Positions 23,019 to 36,550 of a DNA stretch of 64,000 bases are shown piece by piece. Both the position numbers and the translations under genes were made by a program. Source of the DNA: Rhynchosporium graminicola (taxonomy: Eukaryota; Ascomycota; Leotiomycetes; Helotiales; Ploettnerulaceae); NCBI GenBank assembly GCA_900074885.1, contig FJUW01000007.1, positions 1,879,609 to 1,943,608 of the forward strand, given 5' to 3'. The notes under the pieces were generated by a model, which saw only the letters and a list, made by a program, of their open reading frames with translations, had not been told where the DNA came from and did no database searches. Numbering within the stretch: the first letter of the stretch is position 1; every line of letters starts with the position of its first letter.

Positions 23019-24272
23019 AGCGTCACACCGACGAGATCTTTGGAGTCACGGGCGTTGAAGCTGGTCCACAAAGGAAGGCCAGCTTCACTCGTCTATTTCA
23101 TATGCTTCTACTATTCCTTTGTAAATACTCAATTCTACCACAACCGATTACATATCTGGTGAGATTCTAGCAAGATTCACGTCTGGAGTTTCGGAGGGCA
23201 ATCCTGTACATAAAAACGCCCTTTTTATTTCCTTCCGATATTCAATACCAACAATGCGTGCATTTTCAGATTGAGCGAGCGAGCTACACAGATTGTCATC
23301 TTATCATCTCAAGCATTCTCATACTAGCGTGCATACTTCTGATGATACCATACATACTGAACCTTTTTTTGAATAGCAGCAGCGAAGTTCAGCTGAATTT
23401 ATGGGAGGCAGGCATTTCATTCACTTGCATAGCGTCGGCAGCATATGGGTATCGGACAAGTAGCAGCATCCTGGGGGGCAAACTAGCATAGCATAGCATA
23501 GCTTAGCATAGCATAGCTCAGATATTTGGAGGTACGTTGGATTTCGAAGTGCCATTCGCTTTGTGGATTATGCTTTCTCCTTTGTCTTTGCTTAGGCTGT
23601 CGGGTTCTGTGATGGGACAGGTTGTGTAGTAATACAAGGTTCATTGATGTCTACATTGGAGTTCATCTTTGCGTGTGAAATATATGAATTACATAAGACG
23701 AATTTGTGTGTAACTATAAGGTCGTTCGTAGAGTTGTCTTATATACTAGCTCGAACGAACTTCAAATATCGTATTATAACTTTGTGATTTCGTGAATAAG
23801 ATAATAAAGTAATATCCTTTGTTCGATCACGTCAATCTATACATGAAAGCTCTCATGAAGTATTGATCATTCTTGAGTCTCGAGAATTTTTGACCTTGAA
23901 ATCCTGAGAGAGGAAGAGGCTCGTAGATCACACGTTGGTAATTATCAATCAGCCACCTGTATTCGTTTCCTTTAAGACATAAACAGCTGTCAATTGTTTC
24001 CAAGAAAAAATTGAAGACATTTTTATGAAGGACCTCGCCAAAGACTTGCTAATACTTAATATGTTCTACCATCATCAGAACTCGTCTATCTGATATTCGT
24101 TCCAACTGGCTGGTTGTCGCCTCGAAACTGAGGCTCTCATACATGTTCCTAGCGTACTAGTACCTTTATCGGCCAGATTCCCTCACCTCAATCGACAGAA
24201 GCCTCGCACCTCTGATCATTTTTCGTGTGTCTACAACATCGGAATCATTTTTCACCTAGCTTCGTAGCCAAG
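23019..24272. other. Intergenic: 3' end of DUF2457 gene and SAR1 promoter
   Basis: No gene found. A GCATA pentamer run (23487-23518) is the only distinct structure. The stretch before 24273 is the SAR1 promoter and leader; it is pyrimidine-rich just upstream of the ATG. Confidence 0.55.
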
Positions 24273-25292
<1,020 letters not shown>

Positions 25293-26139
25293 ATGGTCGA
25301 CAGATATGGGGTTGTTGGAGCGGTGGATGTGAACGATGATTGCGCCTGTGGACGAGAAACAGGCAGACAATTTTACGGACCGAGATCATTATGAATGGGC
25401 GGAGTTTACACAGGTCGTCCGTTGTTTTTTTCATGCTTGAGGGCAATGATGAGGGAAGGGATGACTTTTGGAGTTCCGAAAGCCATTCTTCTGTCTGAAA
25501 TGGCCTGCATGTTTGTACCAGCATAGTATCGCGATCAAGCAATTTTTCCCTTTTGAAATTGACTTCAACACTCTGTACTGGAGATTGTTATTTAAGTTAC
25601 GTTCGGAGAGATGGATCCATTCAACAAAACGCCAGGATAAGTATCGCATGCCCTGCCTACATGAGGGAGATTTGATGCTGTACAAAGGTATCGAGTAGCA
25701 GGATCTACACCCACAAACTGGCAAATCGGGGTCGGCACCATGCAGCCTCGGTCCTGCAGACTAACAAAGCTTAAGGGCCGGAAATCCAGACCTATCGAAT
25801 ATTCTTCATGAAACTGGAGCTGGTCGCACATTACAGAAAATGCTTGTAGTGATATATGTTGAGCTATGCCAATAATCGTCTTTCACATGCTTCAAGGACA
25901 CGACTCATTTAGCTTCGAAAGTATCACGGTACCGACGTCATGCGATACAGTAGTAGTAGATCTCAACAAAGTCATTACTTACTCTTACTACAACTAAATC
26001 TCCTCCCCACCAGCTCAAACTTACTCCCACAGCAGAGAGTAGGCAAGATGTCAAGTTGCATGTCTCACACACAATTCGAATTGCAACCATCATATCACAA
26101 GCGTTAAGAACAGGCAACGAGCAGAGCAACTAAGCAGAC
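25293..26139. other. Intergenic, no gene
   Basis: SAR1 3' region and promoter of the patatin-like gene. Short frames on both strands lack support. A pyrimidine/adenine-rich leader precedes the ATG at 26140. Confidence 0.55.
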
Positions 26140-28610
26140 ATGGCCGATCTTCGACACAGCACCGACGGGCCCTCCCCCCTCTCCGAAGAAGGCTACGACG
26201 AATCCCTCCTCCCAGATTTCCACCGCGATTTCCTCTCCGATGAACACCTCCAAGCATTCGCCACCGCCCTCTCAGCGCCCGATCCCAGCCCCTCAAGCGA
26301 CGACCTCCTCTCTCCTACACCCACAGGCTCCTTCCACGATGGTGGAAGCAGACGAGCGAGCAGTATTGGCAATGGGATTACAGGAGCACGAAGCCCGAGT
26401 TTGGGGCGCATTAGTCTAGACAGTGCGCGCGGTCGAGGTGACGGCGGCGGACGAAGCAGGGACAGTCTATTCATCACGGCGCAGAACGACTGGGCGCCCG
26501 TCAACCCTGCCGGACGTCTTAATAGCAAAGGCAGCGGCAGCAAGAAGAGCAAGAGTGGTGGTGGGAAAATCCGGAGGAAAAAACAGCGTAGCAGCGACGA
26601 GACGCGAGAGGGTTATTTTTATGCGCTGCTGAAATGGCCGCTGCTCGGGATAGTCATTACGTGGGTTGCAGGCCTGGGCGTCAGTTATCTGTACACGAGG
26701 CTGTATATTTGGCTGTATGAGCATTTTGTTGCGTGGAGGGGGAAGAGGGAACGTCTGAGGAAGAAGTTGCATGCTACGACTAATTATGCGGATTGGGTAG
26801 AGGAGGCTAGGCAGTTGGACGCTTTTTTGGGAAATGACCAATGGAAGGAGGAGGATGAGTATGCGTATTATGATCATAAGACTGTCAAGAGGGTTTTGGA
26901 TCAGATGAGGAGGTGTAGGAGGCGGATTGAGAACGGGGGTTCGGGGAGTGCGAGTGCGAGTTCAGGGTCTAGCACGGAGAAGGCGATTGAGGATCTGAAG
27001 GCGCTGGTAGAGGCGTGTGTGAAGAATAACTTTGTGGGTGTGGAGAATTCGAGGTTATATTCTCAGACGTATTACGGGACGAAGAATCTGGTGCAGGAGT
27101 TTGTTGACGAAGGTATGTCTTTTTTATTGCTGGGCATATCTAAGCATACCAAGCTGTCCTCGAGGGTCAATATCTTACTAACAATTTCATAGTGGAGAAA
27201 TGTGTTACGTTGCTCGTGAACACGAATCAGCTGGATGCAGAAGAAAAACGGACGCTTTTCAAGCGCATGCATACCAATTATGGTCGAACGGCTTTGTGTC
27301 TTTCTGGAGGAGCATCATTCGCTTACTACCATTTCGGGGTTATAAAGGCATTACTAGACGCTGATTTATTGCCGGAAGTTATTACTGGAACGTCTGGTGG
27401 AGCTCTGGTAGCTGCTCTGATAGCAACAAGGACTAATGATGAATTGAAGAAACTTCTTGTCCCAGCTCTCGCTGGTAGGATCACGGCCTGTTCTGATGGA
27501 TTCACAACCTGGATACCGAGATGGTGGAAGACGGGTGCTAGATTCGACTCTTTGGAATGGGCTAAAAAGTCTAGTTGGTTCACGAGAGGAAGTATGACCT
27601 TTAAAGAGGCCTATGAGAGGACTGGCAGGATTCTGAACGTCTCCTGCGTACCTGCTGATCCTCACTCACCTACGTAAGTTCGCCTATTTCCCCATTGTTT
27701 ATCTCGCTTACGGATTTTCAGAATCTTGACCAACTACCTAACTTCACCCGACTGCGTTATTTGGTCTGCAGTCCTCGCATCAGCCGCCGTACCCGGTATT
27801 CTCAACCCTGTCGTTCTGATGATGAAGACTCGTTCCGGAACACTAGTTCCCTACTCTTTCGGACACAAATGGAAAGACGGCAGTCTCCGCACCGACATCC
27901 CTCTCAAAGCACTCAACCTCCACTTCAACGTCAATTTCTCTATCGTCTCTCAAGTAAATCCACACATCAACCTCTTCTTCTTTTCCTCCCGCGGTTCAGT
28001 CGGACAACCTGTAACCCATCGTCGTGGTCGCGGTTGGCGTGGCGGATTCCTCGGTTCAGCTACAGAACAATACCTCAAACTCGACCTGAACAAATGGCTC
28101 AAAGTACTCCGCCATCTCGAACTCCTCCCTCGCCCCCTCGGACAAGACTGGAGTGAGATCTGGCTGCAGCAATTCTCAGGCACCATCACCATCTGGCCAC
28201 GATCGGTCATCTCTGATTTCTGGCGGATTCTCTCGGACCCAAACCCGAAACAATTAGGCAGGATGTTGCATGTCGGCCAGCAGAGCGCGTTTCCGAAACT
28301 GAAGTTTCTGGCCAATAGGTTGAAGGTTGAGAGGATGATTGAGAGGGGCCGGAGGGAGACGAGGGTGGGTGTTAGGAGGGGCAGCATTGAGAGTATTTTG
28401 AGCGAGGATGATATGAGGAGTTTGCTGCTTCGAGGTGAGGGCTCGGCTACTGGGACTGAAGATGAGGAGGGGCTTGTGACGGATGAGGATGAGGATGGGG
28501 ATGGGGATGGGGATGTTGGGACGACGGGTGATGAAGATGAGGATGAGGAGGAGGAGATGAATGAGGCGGAGAAAGAAGGGTTGTTGTTGGATCTTAAGGG
28601 GGCGATGTAG
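26140..28610 (+). CDS. Patatin-like lipase (Tgl/SDP1-type), membrane-anchored
   Basis: Probable triacylglycerol lipase or lysophospholipid-active patatin enzyme of lipid droplets or ER. Exons 26140-27112, 27193-27673 and 27722-28610 join in frame to 780 residues. A Ser-rich N-terminus precedes a hydrophobic stretch at about 164-195 (WPLLGIVITWVAGLGVSYLY), then a DUF3336-like segment containing YADWVEEARQLDAFLGNDQW. The patatin core has the oxyanion motif LSGGASFAYYHFG (about 359), the nucleophile elbow GTSGG (Ser about 393) and the catalytic Asp in HKWKDGSL (about 537). The C-terminal tail carries an Asp/Glu-rich repeat coded by GATGAGGATG-type tandem units, a site prone to length variation. 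Yeast Tgl3/4/5 and plant SDP1 share this plan; which substrate it uses cannot be told. Confidence 0.92.
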
Positions 28611-30143
28611 ATATTGCATAGATTGGATTAGAGCAGGGTGGAAAAGAGTCGATTCGATAGAAACTGCCATGCCAATGCTTGCGTAGCCTGCGAGATTTTC
28701 AATATTTTATTATTTAATACTCCGGTCTTAAGGCGAGAGAGCCTTCGTGCGTATGTATGTATGCTTTGGTCTTGACGCGAGAGAGCCTTCACACGTACGT
28801 ACGTACGTACGCATGCTTTGGTGCTTTGGTTATACTGTAATGCACGAGTATCGGCCAACTCAAAAGAGCCGACGCTTCCCTGAGATACTACACGGGATGA
28901 CGGTATCGCAATTTTCATTCAATACCTAATATGTTTCTCTGGAATGCAGCTGCTACCTTGTAGCAATGGCAGGGAGGGGTATTTGCATGGCACGGAATGG
29001 TCAAATGACGGTCGAAGGACGATCCCGGATGGGACGGCCCTTTAAATAGAGAATCACCAGGGGACGGTCTTTAGGTCAGGGGATTTCTCGTTCCTTGCTA
29101 ATCAAATACTTCCTTTTTTAGAGGCAAGGGCAGGGAGGGGTATCTGAACAGTCCAAGGACGGTTCAGGGGACGGATGGAATTCGATCAGTGAATTTCTCG
29201 TGCCTTCCTATTCAAGTACATGGGGGAGACTTACTTAGTGGTACCTTTAACTTCGGTATCGACGTCAGCTTATTAACTTTCAACGTAGTGCAGTGCATGA
29301 AAGAGTTAAGATCCGGTCGATTCAGTCAAAGTATACTCTAGCCTCTAGGTAAGCATCGCTCCTAGAACTACATGGTACTGTTGAAGCGGGATGACCAAAG
29401 AGCTTTATGCCTACTCTATATCTGCCATTTAGTACTATTCTAGGACCTTTCTTAGCCTTCTGAATCGTTCCCTAGCTCGAGAATCATTCCCTCTTTGAGA
29501 CTATTCTGACTAAGGAACCAGGGAAGACCTGTCCCCGGGTGATTCCCTTATTGTACCTCTATTTCATGTACCGAATCGTCCAGAGATCGTCACTTGAGGG
29601 TTAATTTACACCTGCGCTTGCCTGTAAGGTGCTATAGCTGGATCCTGGGCGGGTTCTTTCGTCTAGTATCAAATATCGATGTTCGTACGATAGGCGGAAT
29701 ATCGACACACGAACAGTCGATTTACATCTGTGTGTTGCTGATGTGTGTTGGTAGTTATGTTGAAGGCGATTTTGGACTGTTCTCGATAACAGCGGGGATT
29801 TGGGTAAGCTTTTGTGCGTGGCTTGAATTTTTGGTGCTTCATTTAACGGAGGAAGGGAATTGTGTTTGCTTATTTGGGGGGTTTCGTGGCTAGATTGGGT
29901 GCATTGTTTGGGATGTTGGTTATTGCAATACGAACTGACAAGACGAGGATGAAATGTAAGATAAGCGAGGATGACTGCATGTGATACCAACGTGGTCTAG
30001 CCTACCTGCAAAATATTCTCTCAGATTCCTGAACCGGGACGAGCACCTCGAGCTTGCAGCTAAATTTTCTCATCTTTGATCAGTCTACAGCTTACTTGAT
30101 ATATGGCCATATCGCATTACATCCGTATCCCACCAGCTCAACG
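28611..30143. other. Intergenic with short repeats
   Basis: No gene. A GTAC tetramer run lies at about 28796-28812, with two GACGCGAGAGAGCCTTC-like copies nearby (about 28732 and 28775). An imperfect direct repeat occurs at 28970-29110 versus 29125-29225, sharing GGCAGGGAGGGGTAT, GGACGGT and TTTCTCGT-like blocks. Frames of about 100-130 codons at 29.6-30.0 kb look non-coding. Confidence 0.5.
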
Positions 30144-31377
30144 ATGTTCACTCTCTTCGGCCTCGTATACTGGAGAATCCAACTCAAATGGCCATTCATC
30201 GAATATCACGTTGCGCAACCGCGCGGTTGCGTCCATAATTACAACACAGTCAGAGGGGATCCTGACCGTTTTTACGATGCGGATGTTGGTCGAAGACCAG
30301 AAGTTCGGATCGATTACTTGAAAAGAGTTCCGCTGACTCGGCCTTCGTCGCCAGGGCCGAGGTCAGGAAAGAAGTCACGACGGATGTTGCATCCTCAGAA
30401 GGGATGTAGCTTGATGGCGTTACCGGTTGAGTTGAGGTTGCAGATTGTAAGCATATCGTTGCAGGACTAGTCGTGTTGATGACTGCAAGGTCTGGTCTAA
30501 TTCTTCCGGCATTTTTGGAGTTAAGGAGAACAGTTCTGACGAGCCATGCATAGTGGAAAGAAGCTTTAGGAGGAGAGACGATTCATCTGTTCCATGCACC
30601 AAATGACCTGAGAAGTTTGAAAAAAGGGCGCGTCCGATTGGTGGGATGGCTCCATGGAGATCGTGCCTCCTGTAGATATCTGGCGGGCAGTTGCGAATAT
30701 GAACGTCGCTCAGAAGAAATTCATGTTGCAAGGAGATTGGTTTCTTTACTACAAACATGTAAACAGATGTAAGTCCACCGCCTGCTATCACACCGGACCA
30801 CTCTTACAACGGTGTTTTGCTTACTGCGATCTAACCGCATCTTCAATCCAGATACATCGAGGCGATCGACGTTCTATATTCTTCCAATCACTTCATCTGG
30901 GATTCAGAGCTTGCCGAGCATCTCTCGTCGACGATGTTACCACAACGAGTCAACGCGATAGAAAGTGTGCACGTGTACTGGACGCGTGATAACACCATGC
31001 TAGGCCCACTAGATCTCCAATATCGCGGTCCTGTTCGAGGTCGACAGAACGCACTAGAACGTCGTCGAGCTCGCTGGTCTACAATCTGGCACAATATCCC
31101 CAAGATGGCTAATCTTCGCTCTCTCGATCTCGAACTCCGTGTGCAAGATGGCTATTGGAAATGGTTGTCGTTAGAAGGGGCGCGAGAAGTGCTTGATCCT
31201 TTACGTGCAGTTCAAGGCCTGGACTCTTTCACACTCACTATTTATTGGCCGGAGACGATTGAGGTCGAAGATATGAATTGCTCGTGGGCGGGAAGCTTTG
31301 AGCCGAAAGATCGGAATCCTTGGGTGGGTTTGCCGTGTGAGGTAATCAAATTACCGTATTCTTGGCACCTTTTTTAG
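30144..31377 (+). CDS. DUF7730/F-box-like hypothetical protein
   Basis: Three exons: 30144-30446, 30554-30768 and 30852-31377, in frame, about 347 residues. Exon 2 (215 nt) has no ATG-started frame and appears only when splicing is modelled. Donors are GTAAGC and GTAAGT, acceptors TAG and CAG. The N-terminal basic region is followed by MALPVELRLQIW, an F-box-like opening, then the pattern ETIHLFH, LLQTCKQIYIEAIDVLYSSN and a strand-rich C-terminal half. This layout is typical of the very abundant uncharacterised DUF7730 proteins of filamentous ascomycetes. No enzymatic motif is seen. The 3' end is uncertain: a GT donor just before the last 13 codons could add a short intron, after which the frame stops almost at once. 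An upstream alternative start exists 30 codons earlier. Confidence 0.72.
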
Positions 31378-34300
31378 TTGAGCCTGGTCTCATATACCGT
31401 ATGAATATAAGTTTGGCACTACGCTTTTTTAGGGATAAGGCTGGAGATGTATGCACAAGTCTTTCATCAACAATGTCAGTCTCCCTATGAACACTTGATG
31501 CAGAAACCACAGAGCTCCCAGCGGTGTGGCTGAGTCTCGACACGTTCGAAAACAACAAGATACAATGACGAGAATCTAAGGGTCTCCTGCTAATCAAAGA
31601 TGTTTGTTTCACTTACTGAGCTACAGCCGGAAAAAGTCAAGTCCACTCCGAGGAATTCAAACCTCGTTTAAATATACACCCAACTCTATTGTGTAGAAAA
31701 CCCTTAGTTAGCAGTCAGTATATGCATGCTCGCTTGAATTGAATCCAACATCATGAACCGCCGAGTTGGAAAGGTCAAAAGATTCCCATGATCTTTCAAG
31801 AGAATTCAAAGAAAGTTTCAACCTCTAAAGACGAGAAACGAGCGAGAGTGTGACTAGGATATCACCGAATTCACATTACCCCCCCGGTCAAGATCACGGA
31901 TATGGCTCCTATGTATGTTTAGTAGGTTATATTTATGATAAACTGGGGACATGATGGACGAATATCAAGCAGAGAGAGGGAGAGAGATAGAGAATGCAAT
32001 AGGTTAATTCATGTATTGTTTACATACATACATACCTACCTGCCTAGGCCCTAGGCTAAGCGAGGAGAGACGAGGGCTGCCACTTTTACTTATGAAGGTG
32101 TGGTGTCCCTTTTGAAGATTTGGGATGTTCTTTGCTTGGACGGGGACTGGCAGAGCATCACCTGGGAAGGATTTGTCGACGGATGGCAGATTGGAAAACG
32201 ATGGTTTGTAGAATGTTTGCTTGTGTGGCCTTCCTGGATCAGATGGCCGGTTGTAGACCGGATTATGATTGCTTTCTCGATATCTAATCCGTGGTCCGGG
32301 CGTCGGGGTTCAGGTTTGGCATGATGTAGATGAAAGACGTTAGCTCGGCGATTTTGTGTGTAGTTGGCTATGTATATACTTGCTAGCTTTGTATCTTGAG
32401 GAAATGAGATAAGTTCCGGAGCTAGCTACGAGCGTCAGGATGGAATAGGTATGTGTTCGTCGGCGGTGCAGTGAGAGCTCATTCTAAGCATAGAATCAAC
32501 TATCGTCATAGCTATCTAGGACATCTATTGTAGCAAAAAGAAAAAAAAAAGTCATGGAATCGTTCTGAGACCTCGTTCGAGCCTTTTCTTTCTTTCTCTA
32601 TATTTTTCCACCCAGTCAAGAAATTCTACCAGGGCTTCTTTTACTCTGCTAAGATGGAGAAATAGAAATCATGAAATTACCTTGGGCTTTTCCTCTTCGC
32701 TACAGCAAGGAATTATATCGAATCGTCCTCACTGTCTCAAGGGAGAGAAGACCGAGGTATTTAGAATACATCGGAAGCCCGTTCCCCCGAGCTTCAAATG
32801 TGGAACGAGCCGTCTCTTCCCCCGCTCGTTCCACGTTTTAAAGGCTTGATTCTAGCTAGGGTTCCTAAAACACATCTTCTGAGGAAAATAACTTTCTACA
32901 TCGTTGTATCGCCTCTTATAATATTTTCTAGATACTTGAAATTATTGGACTTGGAGATCATGCGATCTAGGGGAGAGAGTTGGGACTGGGTGGTTAAGTG
33001 CGATGTTCTAGCTCTGTCTGTTCTCTGAAGCTTCTCCGATTAGAGACTGTCGTATTTTCTGCAAAGCTTAAGCTCTGTGTATCAGGGAGTCGTTATATCT
33101 TGTAGGAGAAGAGTCTGGAGGAAGGTCTTTTTGTTTCTGTGAAGTGCGAGCTGATTCAGTACGTTGTAGTGGTAAAACGGTCTGTTGAGTATTGTCAGCC
33201 TGTCAGCTTCCAGCTGACCGTACGTGCTCGCACCGTCTGACTGTGGTACAGATTTTTGCATCCTTTAATTATCCAGATGTAATCCGGATAGGTAGATATT
33301 GTTCGTACAGGTACGATATCTGTCATCGGCTCTGTGTAGATACCTTACAAATCTGTTGCGAGGTGTGGTCAAAATCCTACAGGCATTGAGAACACTTACT
33401 AGTAGTGACAGTTTGGGAATGAAATTTCTGCGAACAGGGAATCGAGGATCGTAAACATTTTGGGCCTCAGCGATTCAGAACTGGAATCGGGGTTCATGGA
33501 GGTTCCGTAGACCGCTTCCAGTGTCTCCGTTAATAGCTAGATAAGACTTGATTGACCATGATACTGCAGATTTGACTGGATATAAATTCGAGGTTCTGAA
33601 TACTCCTTCGGTACTATGAAGAGCTACTGTAAACTGTCTTTCTCCAATTCGGGTCTTCAGTAAGTATAGCTAGAAGGGGGAGACCTTAGCTAGTGTATTT
33701 ACTTTCTCGCTGCAACGCCTGAACCAGAACTTGAGTTTCCTGAGCGATTAGAATAACGTCTACTAGTTAAATGAGCTGAAAGTTCTGGGGCATTTTTATT
33801 TACACATGTCAGCCTTCGTGGCTGCGTCAATAAACCGAAGTGGAAGATCCTTTGCCTCGGCTGATGTCTTAGAAGGAGCCCACGAAAATAGAGTATATAG
33901 AATCTTACCAGGATCATGCTCTTGAGTCTCAACATCTGAAATATTGATATTGGGATCCTAACTTCTATCCTCAGCGGTCTTCAGAGATACATATACCCAT
34001 TGCTACACGAATTCGTCCCCACTGTCCTGGTGTAGTCACGTATTGAGCTCTCCCAGTCCACTCTTCTTTACATAGTATCCGATTTGCAGAAAGAACCTCG
34101 CTTTCACCACTCACAAGTCTCCACATTCTTGCCGTTTGTTCTCCATGACCCTCGACTAAGATTCTTGTCTATTTGTATTCTAAGACACTACAAATTCTCC
34201 GATGCAGCACTGCCCAGCCGCTCAGACACTGCCTACCCCGGCACCTATCAATTACTAGGCAAGCCTCTTCATGACAGCTCTAAAAGAATTTGTGGCAAAA

Positions 34301-36550
34301 TCTAGTTCCATGCTGTGTTTTCAGGCCTTGTGTTTCTATTCGCAAGTCATTGAGGCTGTGAAACTCGACTGCGTTGAACGTCCCATAAACAGAACTGTTT
34401 GATGTTTAGCCCTACCGGCCGCAGATGGAGATCGGACGAACCATCTAACCTAACCGGAGATCATCTCAAGCCTGTTCGTGGATCCCAATCCATGTAGGGT
34501 TAGATAAATCGTACGAGATTGAGAAGTGTTGGTCCAGGCTCGTGTGGAGGGCCATGATTCGGGCAATTTCGAGAAAAGGGTTTCAAGATTGCCTGAATAT
34601 CAAGAGTCTGGTAAGGGGACCATGAGTTTCGAACCAGTTTTCTTCTGGAAGTGATGGCGTTTCGAACGTATTGTTTGATCATGTTAATGCAATGTAGGCT
34701 TGAAGTGTTTGAAGTTTGGTAATCCTGCATATGCGACTTCGCTCCACCGAGGAATGTCAGCAAGCCTCTCCCTTCGTCGCGACATAGGAAATAGAGAAGG
34801 TGGACTAATGCATATCTACACAATCTCATCACAATAATCGTATGTTCAGGATATAGAGTTCGTACTGAAGCAGATCGAATCTCGATTGTGAAGTGCGTAA
34901 GCTATATTGGGTTTCCAAACTAGCGAGAGAGGTCAAAGCAAAACCAACGCAATATTGACAACCGTGCTCCCCTGTTTCTACCTTCCCATAAGCAAGCTGA
35001 ACCCCCACATCACTGCACGTAGCCGCCCCGTTAGCATCTCGTTACCAAATTTCCGGTTTGCGATGTGCACCAAAAAAGAAAGCTGTCTGATGTAACGATG
35101 ACTTCTCGATGATTGGAAATGTTTCTTTCTGGTTGAGAGAGCTAGTACTGCTTCAACATGCACCTTTAATCGTGGACGTGCATGCACTCCACAATTCGCT
35201 ACCACTGTTCTGGATTGCTACGTGCAACAAAAGGGTTTCTGGTCGGGCTATGCTTGCTCAAATTGTTATTCCGGGCTCAGCTCGAGTCATGATTGATACG
35301 TCGCTCGCCGACTCGAGTTCTCGCTACCACTGTTCTGGATTGCTACTTGCAACATAACGATTCTTGCATGATTAGATTCAGGGACAACAAGGAGCCTATG
35401 TTGATTTCATAAACCCACGCTCGATACCTCGCTACCGCGCTTCTGGATTGCTACTTGCAACAAAAGTGTTCTTGATATCAATGATCAGAAGGTATCCTTG
35501 CGATGCGGACACGCGAGAGCAAGCTTGAGTCATGGCCGAGTTCTCGTATCCGGAGTTATGCACTGCGAAGTGCAACAAGGCTCTTGATCTATAAGTTCGG
35601 ATGATGTTGAGTTTCTTTGTCCGGGGGTGTTATCGAAGACCCGCGATTGTCGAAGGGTATAGTATCGAAAAGCAGAATGAAGTGTCTAGCTGATCGATCT
35701 TTTGACTCACTCAGAGCGGCGGAGCGCTTCCTCGTATCACTCTAACGAGCGAAGGACTCCCCATATGTGACTATCGGGGATTTCAAGGAGTAAGTAAGTC
35801 CGGGCTGGAACGAGCTTGAACCTGTAAGTGCTGACACGCCAATCTGTCTATCGTCCGTTCGAGACATATTCACCATCTCCACACCTTCAAGCAAGCAGAC
35901 TGCTAAATAGCCATAAATTAAAGGGGGTCATCTTCGATTTAAAATCGCCTGGTAGTCGAGGATTCGAAGATCGATGTAGAAATTCCAGAGAGTATTTACG
36001 ATGCATCTAGCACCTACCTCAAAGCTGCAATAATATCGTATTTCCAAATACCCCCCCTCGAAAAATATCCTGCCGGGGGATATCCTTGGTCCCGAATTGC
36101 GGGATAGCAACGTGGAAAACAACCCGCGGCATAAGAGACAGAATGGGAAAGTAGACGAGAAACGGAAAGGAGACTTATATACAATGTGCTGTACAAAGAA
36201 GTGCGGAGAGCGGGATGTTGCATACTTAAGGGTATGGGCTAATTGGTCGCCTCGTGCAAGTAGACGTGTATGGTAGCTTTAGAGCTTGTACTTACCCTAC
36301 CTAATATGGTGCCACGAAATGACTGTGGGCTAGATTGAGATGTTTTACAAATTTTCTGGCTTGCCCTTGAGTCATCTTTAGTTTGATGATACTATATGGG
36401 TGGATGAATACCTTTGTGGAGTGGCTGGGAGAGTAAGGCAAGAAAGGGAGGTATAGGATATCTCATCGTGTATGGTAGGGAGCATTCGTGTGTTGCACGC
36501 ACTCAAACACTCATTCGGGTATCGAACTACTCTCTTCAAACAAGCTAAAT
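31378..36550. other. 5-kb gene-empty region
   Basis: No gene, tRNA or rRNA that I can support on either strand. Base composition is ordinary, so this is not a RIP block. It contains a short CATA/CCTA-type repeat at about 32020-32045, and the degenerate 35.2-35.5 kb repeat listed separately. Confidence 0.5.
35197..35466 (+). repeat. Degenerate roughly 115-bp repeat, three core copies
   Basis: A 37-bp core starting CGCTACC, containing TTCTGGATTGCTAC and ending TGCAACA plus A/T-rich bases, occurs at 35197, 35322 and 35430 (spacings 125 and 108). A weaker relative, GCGAAGTGCAACAAGGCTCTTG, lies near 35557. A similar core (TTGCGACGTGCAACAAAATT) is seen near 46140, so the unit is dispersed. No coding sense is evident. 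Confidence 0.75.

Noticed and set aside
29594..29893. 99-codon frame with hydrophobic stretches
   Set aside because: No family pattern, no splice partners, and the opposite strand is open over the same region.
35109..35357. 82-codon frame over the 35-kb repeat
   Set aside because: The similar peptide pieces only reflect the repeated DNA core; spacing between copies is not a multiple of three throughout.
31378..36550. tRNA genes
   Set aside because: I looked for T-loop signatures near TTCGAA/TTCAAA on both strands; none had a matching acceptor stem and A-box by eye. A tRNA scan would settle it.
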